Both the position numbers and the translations under genes were made by a program. Shown piece by piece: positions 45,507-54,311 of a stretch of DNA of 64,000 nt (the stretch's first letter is position 1; every line of letters starts with the position of its first letter). The notes beneath the pieces are model-generated. The model ran no database searches, was not told the DNA's origin, and saw nothing but the letters and a program-made list of their open reading frames with translations. Source of the DNA: Sphingobacterium sp. (GTDB taxonomy: Bacteria > Bacteroidota > Bacteroidia > Sphingobacteriales > Sphingobacteriaceae); NCBI GenBank assembly GCA_031286695.1, contig JAITTY010000011.1:62001-126000 (forward strand). Reading direction: 5' to 3'.

Positions 45507-46526
45507 TTAGTCATTGTTGATTAATTCGGTAGGTAATACACGTGTCTCAAATTCTGCAATTGGATATTTGGCTTCTATTAAGTTAATAAGCAATTCTGTG
45601 GCAATTTTCCCCATTTCGAATGCCGGTTGTCTAATTGCTGTTACTTTGGCGGAAAACAGGTCCACAACGTTTGAATTGGTGAACCCGGCAATGGCGATAC
45701 CTTGTGCGGCCCCAAAATGGCTTTTTTTTATTACATGAAGATATCCTGTGGTTAATTTGTCTCCGGAAATAAAGATAGCATCAAAACCAATGCGCAGAAG
45801 TTCCTCGACAGCCTTCTCAACTTCCTCTAAATGTAGTCCGCCATGTTGACAATACTTGACCAGATTTGGATCGAAATCGATATGATTTGCCATTAGGGCT
45901 TTTTTATAGCCAACTAATCGGTCCTTTGTTATGGACAATGATTTAGAGTTTGTAAGGTGTGCAATTTTCTTCTTTCCAAGTTTTATGAGGTGCTGGGTCG
46001 CATCATAGGCTCCTTGTTGATTGTTTACGATGACTTTGTATGTGTCAAACTGCTGCGGGATCCGATCAAAAAAGACAATTGGAAATCCCCTTTCTTTCAA
46101 TTGATGTAGATAGGAGATGTCCTCAGTTTCTGAAGACAATGCAATCAGTAGTCCGTCTATAGACCTAGAAGTTAAATACTCGACATTAAGTCGTTCCCTT
46201 TCCGAAGATTCATGTGTTTGTGAAATAATGATCTGAAAGTTCTTATCATAGGCGATGGATTCTACACCGCTTATGACTTGCGAGAAGAAGTTATTCGCTA
46301 TTTCGCTAACAATAACACCAATCGAGTGACTTCGGCGCTCCTTCAAACTCCTAGCGATAGGGTTGGCACGATAGTTTATTTTCTTTGCGTATTCTAATAC
46401 AATCTTTTTTGTTTCAGGACTTATTTCATAGCTATCTCTCAAAGCTCTTGAGATTGTAGAAGTAGATAAATTAAGCGCTTTAGCAATGTCTTTGATTGTA
46501 TAGTTTTCGAATTTCATAATTGGCAA
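45507..46526 (-). CDS. LacI-family transcriptional regulator
   Basis: The 339-residue protein has an N-terminal helix-turn-helix (about residues 8-27; TIKDIAKALNLSTSTISRAL) and hinge helix (NPIARSLKERRSHSIGVIV). A periplasmic-binding-protein-like sensor domain follows, with FDRIPQQFDTYKVIVNNQQGA split by the motif FDRIP and ligand-pocket residues around AGFTNSNVVDLFS. It is divergent from the susC of the pectin locus (209 bp between starts), and a perfect 26-bp palindrome lies between. Regulators of this type in galacturonate loci usually respond to a uronate or its product; which one is not visible. It probably represses the locus in the absence of substrate. Confidence 0.95.
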   Translation of the reverse strand: MPIMKFENYTIKDIAKALNLSTSTISRALRDSYEISPETKKIVLEYAKKINYRANPIARSLKERRSHSIGVIVSEIANNFFSQVISGVESIAYDKNFQIIISQTHESSERERLNVEYLTSRSIDGLLIALSSETEDISYLHQLKERGFPIVFFDRIPQQFDTYKVIVNNQQGAYDATQHLIKLGKKKIAHLTNSKSLSITKDRLVGYKKALMANHIDFDPNLVKYCQHGGLHLEEVEKAVEELLRIGFDAIFISGDKLTTGYLHVIKKSHFGAAQGIAIAGFTNSNVVDLFSAKVTAIRQPAFEMGKIATELLINLIEAKYPIAEFETRVLPTELINND

Positions 46527-46579
46527 AATAGACTATAATATTACTCAAAAAAAATTACAAAACCTAATTTATTGGCAGG

Positions 46580-46605
46580 TGCAAACGTTGCCGGCAACGT
46601 TTGCA
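46580..46605. promoter_or_regulatory. Perfect 26-bp palindrome, probable LacI-family operator
   Basis: TGCAAACGTTGCC (46580-46592) is followed directly by its exact complement GGCAACGTTTGCA (46593-46605). LacI-family operators are palindromes centred on CG with AACGTT-type cores; here two such cores lie 12 bp apart, so two overlapping dimer sites are also possible. It lies 54 bp from the LacI start and 131 bp before susC. Confidence 0.8.
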
Positions 46606-46706
46606 TAACTTTTTAATGATACTTGCATGAACAAGTGAAATATAACTTGTAAACTTGATTATATGATAACCAATTAAATTTCCCTGCAGTTCGTGTAAGA
46701 GGGATT

Positions 46707-46715
46707 TAATCTTTG
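46707..46715 (+). promoter_or_regulatory. Probable -7 element of the susC promoter
   Basis: TAATCTTTG lies 20 bp before the susC ATG at 46736 and resembles TAnnTTTG with one extra base (or AATCTTTG as an 8-mer). No perfect TTTG lies 19-21 bp upstream. The palindrome at 46580 is too far upstream to overlap this promoter, so the regulator would act from upstream or by a second site. Confidence 0.45.
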
Positions 46716-46735
46716 TAATTAAAATACCTAAAAAT

Positions 46736-49700
46736 ATGAGTAAAGCCTTAGTAATATCTACTGCTATTTGTGCTTCGTTATTCACATTAAGTGCCCACGC
46801 TCAAATCCGGAAAATCCAAGGAACGGTCGTTGGTACAGATCAAAAAGGATTGGTTGGCGTGAGTGTAACGGTGTCAGGAACAAGAGTTGTTGCTGTGACG
46901 GACAAAAGTGGAAAGTTTAGTATCGAAGTACCTGATAATAATCAAGAACTTCAATTCACCTATGTTGGATTTCAGACAAAAAAAGTAACAATTCCTGCTA
47001 ATCAGAAGACGCTTAACATTGTTTTGGAAGAACAATCTAATGCTTTGGAGGAGGTAACCGTTAATATTGGATACGGAACTGTTAAGAAAAAAGATTTGAC
47101 AGGAGCTGTAACTTCAGTAGGCGCAGAAACCATTTCTAAAGCTCCAGTATCCTCTGCTCTTGAGGCAATTGCAGGAAGAATGGCTGGGATTCAAATTTCT
47201 TCTACAGAAGGATCCCCAGATGCAGAAATGAAAGTCCGCGTCCGTGGCGGAGGCTCCGTCACGGGAGATAACGCACCTTTATATATTGTGGATGGCTTTC
47301 CGATGTCTTCAATATCAGATATTGCGCCTGCAGATATTGAATCCATCGATGTGTTAAAAGATGCATCTTCGGCAGCTATATACGGCTCTCGGGGTGCAAA
47401 TGGGGTTGTTATAGTAACCACAAAGAGTGCTAAATCGGGCAGAACATCGATTAGTTATAGCGCTTTTGGCGGAATTCGAAATTTAGCCAAAAAGCTCGAT
47501 GTATTGTCTCCCTACGATTATGTAACCTGGCAGTACGAACAAGCATTGTTGCAAAATAAGGTGGATACCTATGTCAAGTACTTTGGTGATTTTCAAGATA
47601 TAGATCTCTATAAAGATGTGCAACAGAATGATTGGCAGGAACTTGTATTTGGAAGGACGGGCAATACCTTCAATCAAAATTTCAACTTGTCTGGAGGTAA
47701 TGATAAGACTAAATATTCCATTTCGCATTCTTTTGTGAAGGATAAGGCGATTATGGAAATGTCCGGTTTTCGAAGACAAAATATTAATTTTAAGCTGAAC
47801 CATAAACCGACAAAAAATACTTCGCTAGACCTAGGTGCGAGATTTTCTGATGTTCGTATTTCTGGTGGCGGAATGAACGAGCAAAACGAAGCTTCATCAG
47901 CAGACTCACGATTAAAATTCGCTATGATATATCCTCCCTTTCCTGTCGGGGGCCTAACAAATAGTGATGAAACTGACGAGGAATTCAATCTATATAATCC
48001 ATTAGAATCCTTGGTCGATAACGATCAGTTGCAACGAAGGAGAACTTATAACCTAAATGCCGCATTTAGCTGGGATATTGTTAAAAACCTACGGTTCAGG
48101 ACAGAATTTGGTTTTGATGATTATCACAACTATAATGATCGGTTTTATGGGCCAACGACCTATTATGTGCGTAATATTCCTGCTGCTTTAGATCAAAATA
48201 AGCCTGCTCTTATCTCATTGAATACTTCGACTCAGGGGATACGCTCCACAAATACATTAAGCTATAATTTTCAAGATTTCCTTCCTAAAGGACATAGTTT
48301 AAGTGTGTTGGTTGGCCAGGAATATTTGTTTACACAAAAAACGTTAAATACCAATACCACACACGGCTTTCCGAACAGCTTTAAACTGGATGATACCCGC
48401 AAATTAACGCCGCAAGGTGCGTCGAGTACGATAAACAATTACATGTTTGCCGACGAAAAATTACTTTCATTTTTTGGCCGGGTAAGTTATGACTTTGATT
48501 CGAAGTATTTATTTAATGCAACTTTTCGGGCAGATGGTTCCTCCAAGTTCTCGGCAGACAATTATTGGGGATATTTCCCATCCATGGCGGCAGCCTGGAG
48601 GATCTCATCAGAGCGATTTATGCAAAATACCCAATCTTGGCTTGATGACTTAAAACTGAGGGTAAGCTTGGGGACCTCGGGAAATAATAATATTCCATTA
48701 GAGCAGATATATCCAATATTTTCTGTCAAGAATACAGAATGGGTCAATGGATATAAAAATTATTGGGCTACGTCAAAAACGATGTCTAATCCGGATTTGA
48801 AATGGGAAACGACCATTTCAAAGAATATAGGTTTGGACTTTACTTTATTTAAGAAAAGGCTATCTGGAACGATCGATGTGTATAAAAATAAAACAAAAGA
48901 TCTCTTGATTCTTTTCCCGATCGCCGGATCCGGTTATGATGATCAATATCGCAATTTAGGTGAAACCCAAAATAAAGGAATAGAGCTTACTCTAAACTGG
49001 TCTGCAATAAATAAGAAGAACTTTGATCTCAATTTTAGCGGCAATATTAGTTTCAATCAAACGAAAGTTAATTCTTTGGGGGGCCTAGCTTCGATTCCCA
49101 TGGCATCAGGTTGGGCTTCAACAGAAATTGGTCCGGATTATATCGTTGAAGCTGGTGGACGAGTTGGAAAAATGTATGGTTACGTGAGTGATGGTCGATA
49201 TGAAGTTTCTGATTTTACAGGCTACGATGCAGCATCAAAAAAATGGATTTTAAAGGAGGGCGTAGCGGATGCCTCTGCTGTCGTTGGAACCATAAGACCG
49301 GGAACAATGAAGTTAAAAGATCTAGTTGGTGATGATCATAAAATCAATGCAAGTGATCAAACGATTATCGGAGATGCAAACCCCTTACATACCGGTGGAT
49401 TTTCAATTAATACGCGTATCTATAACTTTGATATGACGGCATTATTTAATTGGAGCTATGGAAATGATATTTACAATGCGAATAAGATTGAATATACATC
49501 CACAAGCAAATATAACAATCGAAACATGCTTACGGTAATGGAAGAAGGACAGCGTTGGACGAACTTACTGCCCGACGGAACTATCAGTAATGACCCTAGC
49601 CAGCTGTCGGATATGAACAAAAATACGAGTCTTTGGTCGCCACTTACAAATAAATTCGTCTTCAGCGATTGGGCTGTGGAGGATGGTTCGTTCTTGCGCT

Positions 49701-49930
49701 TAGGTACTGTTACAGTAGGTTATACGCTTCCTAAAGCATTTACTGACCGGTTGAAAATCCGGAACTTTAGAGTATATATTTCCGGATATAATCTCGCAGT
49801 TTGGACAAATTATAGTGGCTTTGATCCGGAGGTGTCTACACGAAGGAAGACAAACCTCACGCCGGGTGTGGATTATTCGGCTTATCCAAAAAGCAGAACT
49901 TTCGTAGCAGGTCTTAATTTAAACTTCTAG
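46736..49930 (+). CDS. SusC/RagA-family TonB-dependent transporter (pectin locus)
   Basis: The 1064-residue protein has a signal peptide (cleavage near TLSAHA-QI, residue 22) and a CarboxypepD_reg-like domain (about 25-100, from IQGTVVGTDQKGLVGVSVTV). The plug (about 110-225) carries GYGTVKKKDLTGAVTSV and DNAPLYIVDGFPMSSI, and a beta-barrel follows. There is no STN domain, in keeping with control by the LacI repressor rather than a FecIR pair. With the SusD protein encoded 4 bp downstream it should import oligosaccharides. The locus (acetylesterase, lyase, galacturonate pathway) points to pectin, probably a rhamnogalacturonan or homogalacturonan fragment. Confidence 0.95.
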   Translation: MSKALVISTAICASLFTLSAHAQIRKIQGTVVGTDQKGLVGVSVTVSGTRVVAVTDKSGKFSIEVPDNNQELQFTYVGFQTKKVTIPANQKTLNIVLEEQSNALEEVTVNIGYGTVKKKDLTGAVTSVGAETISKAPVSSALEAIAGRMAGIQISSTEGSPDAEMKVRVRGGGSVTGDNAPLYIVDGFPMSSISDIAPADIESIDVLKDASSAAIYGSRGANGVVIVTTKSAKSGRTSISYSAFGGIRNLAKKLDVLSPYDYVTWQYEQALLQNKVDTYVKYFGDFQDIDLYKDVQQNDWQELVFGRTGNTFNQNFNLSGGNDKTKYSISHSFVKDKAIMEMSGFRRQNINFKLNHKPTKNTSLDLGARFSDVRISGGGMNEQNEASSADSRLKFAMIYPPFPVGGLTNSDETDEEFNLYNPLESLVDNDQLQRRRTYNLNAAFSWDIVKNLRFRTEFGFDDYHNYNDRFYGPTTYYVRNIPAALDQNKPALISLNTSTQGIRSTNTLSYNFQDFLPKGHSLSVLVGQEYLFTQKTLNTNTTHGFPNSFKLDDTRKLTPQGASSTINNYMFADEKLLSFFGRVSYDFDSKYLFNATFRADGSSKFSADNYWGYFPSMAAAWRISSERFMQNTQSWLDDLKLRVSLGTSGNNNIPLEQIYPIFSVKNTEWVNGYKNYWATSKTMSNPDLKWETTISKNIGLDFTLFKKRLSGTIDVYKNKTKDLLILFPIAGSGYDDQYRNLGETQNKGIELTLNWSAINKKNFDLNFSGNISFNQTKVNSLGGLASIPMASGWASTEIGPDYIVEAGGRVGKMYGYVSDGRYEVSDFTGYDAASKKWILKEGVADASAVVGTIRPGTMKLKDLVGDDHKINASDQTIIGDANPLHTGGFSINTRIYNFDMTALFNWSYGNDIYNANKIEYTSTSKYNNRNMLTVMEEGQRWTNLLPDGTISNDPSQLSDMNKNTSLWSPLTNKFVFSDWAVEDGSFLRLGTVTVGYTLPKAFTDRLKIRNFRVYISGYNLAVWTNYSGFDPEVSTRRKTNLTPGVDYSAYPKSRTFVAGLNLNF

Positions 49931-49934
49931 TCTT

Positions 49935-51716
49935 ATGAAAAAAACACTATTGCATATAAGCCTGGCTCTATTATTCGCAGGAACGGTATCATCATGTAAT
50001 AAAATATTGGAAACACCGTCTAAATCGGCATTGGATGAGTCGGTTATTTTTTCTAACCAAGATCTCGCGGAAGGGGCTGTTGTAGGAATTATTCAATCAT
50101 TTGGTGAAACAAACTCCTATCGGGGTAGATATCTGGTATTCTATGGCATTAACACGGATGCAGAGGTCAATAATAGTCTGAAGAATATTGGCGATGAAAA
50201 ATCGCGATTGTCAAACTATAATACTAACGTGAATAATACCCAAATGAATACGGATAACAATGCTTGGGCTAAGTTTTATGAAGGAATAGAGCGGGCGAAT
50301 CTGGCGATTAGAGGGTTACGTAGTTACGGAAATATTGAGCAGCGTCCTGAGATGGCTTATATTTTAGGTGAGATCTTAACTTTGAGGGCTGTGGTGTATA
50401 ACGACCTCGTCAAAGCATGGGGTGATGTGCCTGCTCGCTTTGAACCAGTGAGTACAGCGACAATCTATATCGAGCGTAGCGATCGTGATGTAATTTACAA
50501 GCAGTTGTTGGCCGATCTGGAGGAAGCTCAAAACTATCTGCCTTGGCCGAACCAAAGTGCAAAGACATCCAATGTTGAACATATCAATAAAGCATTCGCT
50601 AAAGGTTTGCGAGCTCGTTTGGCCTTGGCTGCCGGAGGTTATTCACAACGTGCAGATGGAATCCGTAAAAGTAACGATCCTGAATTGGATTCGAAAAAGA
50701 TGTATGAGCTGGCAAAAAAGGAATGTTTGGATATCATTAATAGCGGCGCTGCAAAGCTTCTCGGTTTTGAAGAGGTTTTTAAAACACTATGCCAAGAGAA
50801 AGGACAGGCCGGACTGGAATCATTGTGGGAAATCCCTTTTAGTGAAGGCCGTGGCCGTGTCATATTTGACCTCGGTGTCAAACATACGACAACAGATAAG
50901 TATACTGGCCAAAATAAGGGTGGGACAAATGGCCCGAATCCTATTATGTTCTACGAATACGAAAAAGAAGATGTGCGTCGTGACGTAAGCTGTGTTCCGT
51001 ATGAATGGACGGGAGGTGTGCAAGTACCAACAAATCTCGGTAAGTGGTATTTTGGGAAATATCGTTATGAATGGATGTCAAGAATTGTTACTTCTACAAA
51101 TGATGATGGTCTGAACTGGATGTATATGCGTTATGCTGATGTGCTGCTAATGGCCGCAGAGTCAATTAATGAATTGGACGGTCCGAGTGCTGCTGCCCCT
51201 TATTTTAAAATGATTCGCGATCGTGCATATCCAAATAATCCGGAGAAAGTAACGGCTTATATGCAACAAATAACCACAAGTAAGGACGTATTCTTTGATG
51301 CTATTGTCAATGAGCGCGCATTGGAGTTTACGGGAGAAATGTTGCGTAAAGGAGATTTGATACGATGGAATCTTCTGGGAACCAAGTTGGCTGAAGCTAA
51401 ACAAAAGTTACAACAGCTGGAGAATAGACAAGGTAAATATGCGACTTTACCTACCAACATCTACTACAAGACAGCTGCTGATGGTGAAAAAGTGGAAATA
51501 TATGGTTTAAATTATGGCGATACAGATGCTTTAGGTGCTGCAGCAGGATATACTTCCTTAAAAAAATGGACGATGGTAGCGAGCAGTGACCAATCAACCT
51601 TTTGGGATGCTTTATATCTTCGTGATCCCAATGCACAGCAATTTTGGCCTATTTGGCAGTATTTTTTGGATAATAGCAACGGTAAGTTGAATAATAATGG
51701 TTTTAATTTTCAATAG
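49935..51716 (+). CDS. SusD/RagB-family nutrient-binding lipoprotein (pectin locus)
   Basis: The 593-residue outer-membrane lipoprotein has its lipobox at TVSSC (Cys 21). SusD features are the helical region ERANLAIRGLRSYG, ILGEILTLRAVVYNDLVKAWG near residues 145-165 (with the conserved LRA-x3-ND-x2-KAWGD part), LNWMYMRYADVLLMAAESINEL and the late VNERALEFTGEMLRKGDLIRW (core ERALEF ... GDLIRW). It is the surface glycan-binding cap of the upstream SusC. Confidence 0.95.
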   Translation: MKKTLLHISLALLFAGTVSSCNKILETPSKSALDESVIFSNQDLAEGAVVGIIQSFGETNSYRGRYLVFYGINTDAEVNNSLKNIGDEKSRLSNYNTNVNNTQMNTDNNAWAKFYEGIERANLAIRGLRSYGNIEQRPEMAYILGEILTLRAVVYNDLVKAWGDVPARFEPVSTATIYIERSDRDVIYKQLLADLEEAQNYLPWPNQSAKTSNVEHINKAFAKGLRARLALAAGGYSQRADGIRKSNDPELDSKKMYELAKKECLDIINSGAAKLLGFEEVFKTLCQEKGQAGLESLWEIPFSEGRGRVIFDLGVKHTTTDKYTGQNKGGTNGPNPIMFYEYEKEDVRRDVSCVPYEWTGGVQVPTNLGKWYFGKYRYEWMSRIVTSTNDDGLNWMYMRYADVLLMAAESINELDGPSAAAPYFKMIRDRAYPNNPEKVTAYMQQITTSKDVFFDAIVNERALEFTGEMLRKGDLIRWNLLGTKLAEAKQKLQQLENRQGKYATLPTNIYYKTAADGEKVEIYGLNYGDTDALGAAAGYTSLKKWTMVASSDQSTFWDALYLRDPNAQQFWPIWQYFLDNSNGKLNNNGFNFQ

Positions 51717-51731
51717 AAAATAAGCATACGA

Positions 51732-53288
51732 ATGAAAAGAATCAATATATTGCTATATCTCGGTCTTGGACTTATATTCGCTAATATAAGCTGTTCTGAC
51801 GACCGTATAAAGGAACTAACAGAACTGACAACAGATCGTTATTTTTCTCCTACAGGAGTGAGCGCTCGAATAATTAATCAAACAGGAGTTCAGTTGACCT
51901 GGAAGAAAAATGCTGCAGCGACAGGTTATACACTAGAACTGTTTGCCAATGGAGAACTCAATTTTGAGGGTAACCCTGTCAAGAAAATTGAAGGTATTAC
52001 AAATGATCAGATTCCCTATACTATTATTGGGTTGGATGGAGCAACCAACTATTCTGCCCGCATCAAGGCTATAGGAGCTGAAGTGGCTGATTCTAAATGG
52101 AGTACCATTACCTTTAAGACCAACGAAGAACAGATTATGAAACCTGTCAGTCCGGAGGGAATTCAGGCAACTTCTGTTCGTCTGAATTGGACCGCAGGTG
52201 AAGAGGCAACGACGATAACCGTTAACCCAGGGAATATAATCCATACTTTGAAACCGCAAGAGGTTGCTGCAGGGGAAGCAACAGTCACAGGTCTAGTGGG
52301 AGAAACAGCCTACACCGCAACACTATTGAAAGGAAACAAGATCCGGGGAACAGCAACATTCACAACAGCGATAGACTTGGGTGATGCAGTTGTTGTGCAG
52401 CCGACAGACGATCTCGCTGCTGTGATCGGAGCTGCCAAAGCGGGGGACGTGCTTGCTTTAATGCCGGGAACCTATTCGCTTGCTGCTGATGTACTGATCG
52501 ATAAAGCGATATCCATCAAAGGTGCAAAACCGGCCGATCGCCCGTTGGTAAAATCTGCTTATTTTAATTTGGATAAGGGCGCATCACTGTCATTAAAAGA
52601 TCTTATGCTTGATGGAGAAAATAAGTCGGGCGGCAACTGTTTCATTACATTGCAGACAGGCGCTTTCGGAAATATTCGCCTGGAAGATAGTAAATTGATA
52701 AATTATCCGAAAGGACTCGTGTATGGTAGTTTTAATGCATCGATAGAAACAGTTATCGTTAACAATAATATCTTCGATAACTTTGTTGGTAATGGAAATG
52801 AGTTTGTCGATTTTAGAAATGCGATTGCAAAAAACTTTGAATTTACAAATAATACCGTTTCCAATGCTGTCTTGAACCGGGAATTTATCAGAATGGACGC
52901 AGGCGGATCTACCGCTTATCCGGCTATTACAAGTATAATTAAAGTGAATAACAATACCTTTTATAATGTTATACAAGATGCTGCTAAACGTTTCTTCTAT
53001 GTGCGTTTAGCGAAGAATGAAATCACTTTCTCCAAAAATTTAATTATGAAGTCACTGGCAATGACTGCTAATCAGTCTGCAACTAATCTGGTCGAGCGCA
53101 AAAGTAATAATTACTTTGATGCGGTAAACTTCTATAACAGCTCTGCCTCTGGAGTGAAAAATGATGTTGTTGCTAACGGCTATACATTATTGGATCCTGG
53201 ATTCAAGGACGCCCTTAAAGGAGACTTTACACTAACAAACCAAACATTAAAGGATAATGGTATTGGTGATCCAAGATGGGCTCAATAG
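51732..53288 (+). CDS. DUF4957/DUF5123-like surface lipoprotein with right-handed beta-helix
   Basis: The 518-residue protein has a lipoprotein signal (cysteine at ANISC, residue 21). Fibronectin-like regions lie at about 40-220 (VSARIINQTGVQLTWKK and VRLNWTAGEEATTITV). From about residue 225 comes a parallel beta-helix of the pectin-lyase type: LMPGTYSLAADVLIDKAISI, LKDLMLDGENKSGGN, and repeated NN-rich turns, ending GDPRWAQ. This order with that ending is characteristic of proteins of the DUF4957 and DUF5123 kind, found beside pectin SusCD pairs. No lyase catalytic set can be recognised, so it is more likely a glycan-binding surface protein. It lies 15 bp after susD. Confidence 0.8.
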   Translation: MKRINILLYLGLGLIFANISCSDDRIKELTELTTDRYFSPTGVSARIINQTGVQLTWKKNAAATGYTLELFANGELNFEGNPVKKIEGITNDQIPYTIIGLDGATNYSARIKAIGAEVADSKWSTITFKTNEEQIMKPVSPEGIQATSVRLNWTAGEEATTITVNPGNIIHTLKPQEVAAGEATVTGLVGETAYTATLLKGNKIRGTATFTTAIDLGDAVVVQPTDDLAAVIGAAKAGDVLALMPGTYSLAADVLIDKAISIKGAKPADRPLVKSAYFNLDKGASLSLKDLMLDGENKSGGNCFITLQTGAFGNIRLEDSKLINYPKGLVYGSFNASIETVIVNNNIFDNFVGNGNEFVDFRNAIAKNFEFTNNTVSNAVLNREFIRMDAGGSTAYPAITSIIKVNNNTFYNVIQDAAKRFFYVRLAKNEITFSKNLIMKSLAMTANQSATNLVERKSNNYFDAVNFYNSSASGVKNDVVANGYTLLDPGFKDALKGDFTLTNQTLKDNGIGDPRWAQ

Positions 53289-53308
53289 TATTTTTTATGT
53301 TATTACCG

Positions 53309-53346
53309 CACGCCTTCTGCTTCATTAAGAAGGCGTGTGTCTTTTT
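53309..53346 (+). terminator. Hairpin terminator or attenuator before the acetylesterase gene
   Basis: CACGCCTTCT (53309-53318) pairs perfectly with AGAAGGCGTG (53328-53337) with a 9-nt loop, followed after 4 nt by a short T run. It lies 20 bp after the DUF5123-like gene and ends 10 bp before the next ATG. It may stop most transcripts or reduce expression of the esterase gene. Confidence 0.65.
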
Positions 53347-53355
53347 ATACGTTCA

Positions 53356-54123
53356 ATGAAAAAAATTAGTATACTTATTTCGGGTTTTGTGATGGTAATT
53401 TTCCTCCTTGCTTTACAGCAAGAACAAACTCTCACAATTTATATAATTGGCGATTCAACAGCTGCAAATAAGGACAAACACACCTTTCCAGAAACTGGTT
53501 GGGGAATGGCTTTTGCAAAGATGTTTAACCAACAAGTGAAGGTCGATAATCGCGCATTAAATGGTCGCAGTTCTAAATCCTTTAAACAAGATATGGGCAA
53601 GGACGGGAGCATTATTAATCATTGGGAACCTATTTTTGAAAACCTCCGTCGCGGAGATTATGTTTTTATCCAGTTTGGACATAATGACGAAAAAGTCGAT
53701 AAACCCAATGTGGGAACTTCATTGAAGGAGTTTGAGCAGAATTTGATTTTCTATATCAATCAAACAAAGGAGAAAGGGGGAATCCCAGTTCTTTTGACAC
53801 CAATAGCACGACGCAAATTTGAAAATGGCGTTCTCATCAAGACCCATGGACAATACCCAGCTGTTATCAGCAAAATTGCCCGAGATATGCAAATACCTTG
53901 TATTGACATGGAGGATCAGACAACATTACTTGTTAGGTCCTACGGAGAAGAAGGAAGTAAGAAATTATTTTTGCATGTGGACAGTGGTGATATGAATTAT
54001 CCACAGGGAAAGAAAGATGATACACATTTGAATACCTTTGGCGCCCATGAAGTGGCGAAGCTAGTTGCTAAGGGGATTCGCGAATTGCAGTTACCTATTC
54101 AGACAAATTTGATTGTGAAGTAA
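53356..54123 (+). CDS. Rhamnogalacturonan acetylesterase (SGNH hydrolase, CE12-like)
   Basis: From ATG 53356 the product has 255 residues with an N-terminal signal or anchor helix (ILISGFVMVIFLLALQ). SGNH blocks are clear: GDST with S34 (block I), NRALNGRSSKSF with the glycine of block II, QFGHNDEK (the block III asparagine), and D221-x2-H224 in DDTHLNTFGAHE (block V). The ETGWGMAF stretch and the DDTHLN ending fit rhamnogalacturonan acetylesterases of family CE12. It would remove acetyl groups from the pectin backbone before lysis. A terminator-like hairpin sits just upstream; one possible reading is weak, partly independent expression. Confidence 0.88.
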   Translation: MKKISILISGFVMVIFLLALQQEQTLTIYIIGDSTAANKDKHTFPETGWGMAFAKMFNQQVKVDNRALNGRSSKSFKQDMGKDGSIINHWEPIFENLRRGDYVFIQFGHNDEKVDKPNVGTSLKEFEQNLIFYINQTKEKGGIPVLLTPIARRKFENGVLIKTHGQYPAVISKIARDMQIPCIDMEDQTTLLVRSYGEEGSKKLFLHVDSGDMNYPQGKKDDTHLNTFGAHEVAKLVAKGIRELQLPIQTNLIVK

Positions 54124-54260
54124 CTTTATAGGGTGCTATAAAATCAGAAAGAATCGTAAACTCAAATTAATTTGATCGACAGAGGGGAAGGCTTGTCCTA
54201 ACACGATGCAGGTGATATGAAAAAATGCTTGGAAAATTTCTGAAAAAAGGATTTTCGGAA

Positions 54261-54297
54261 AAAAGCGACATCGAAATAATCGATGTCGCTTTTTTTG
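54261..54297. terminator. Bidirectional terminator between acetylesterase and gapN genes
   Basis: AAAAGCGACATCGA (54261-54274) pairs perfectly with TCGATGTCGCTTTT (54280-54293) around a 5-nt loop, with As before and Ts after. So it can stop transcription from both sides of these convergent genes. The rest of the 188-bp gap shows nothing clear. Confidence 0.93.
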
Positions 54298-54311
54298 ATA
54301 TCAGCCGTATA

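Noticed and set aside
45304..45510. A 68-codon plus-strand frame after the receptor gene
   Set aside because: It overlaps the end of the receptor gene, runs through a terminator hairpin and has no family features.
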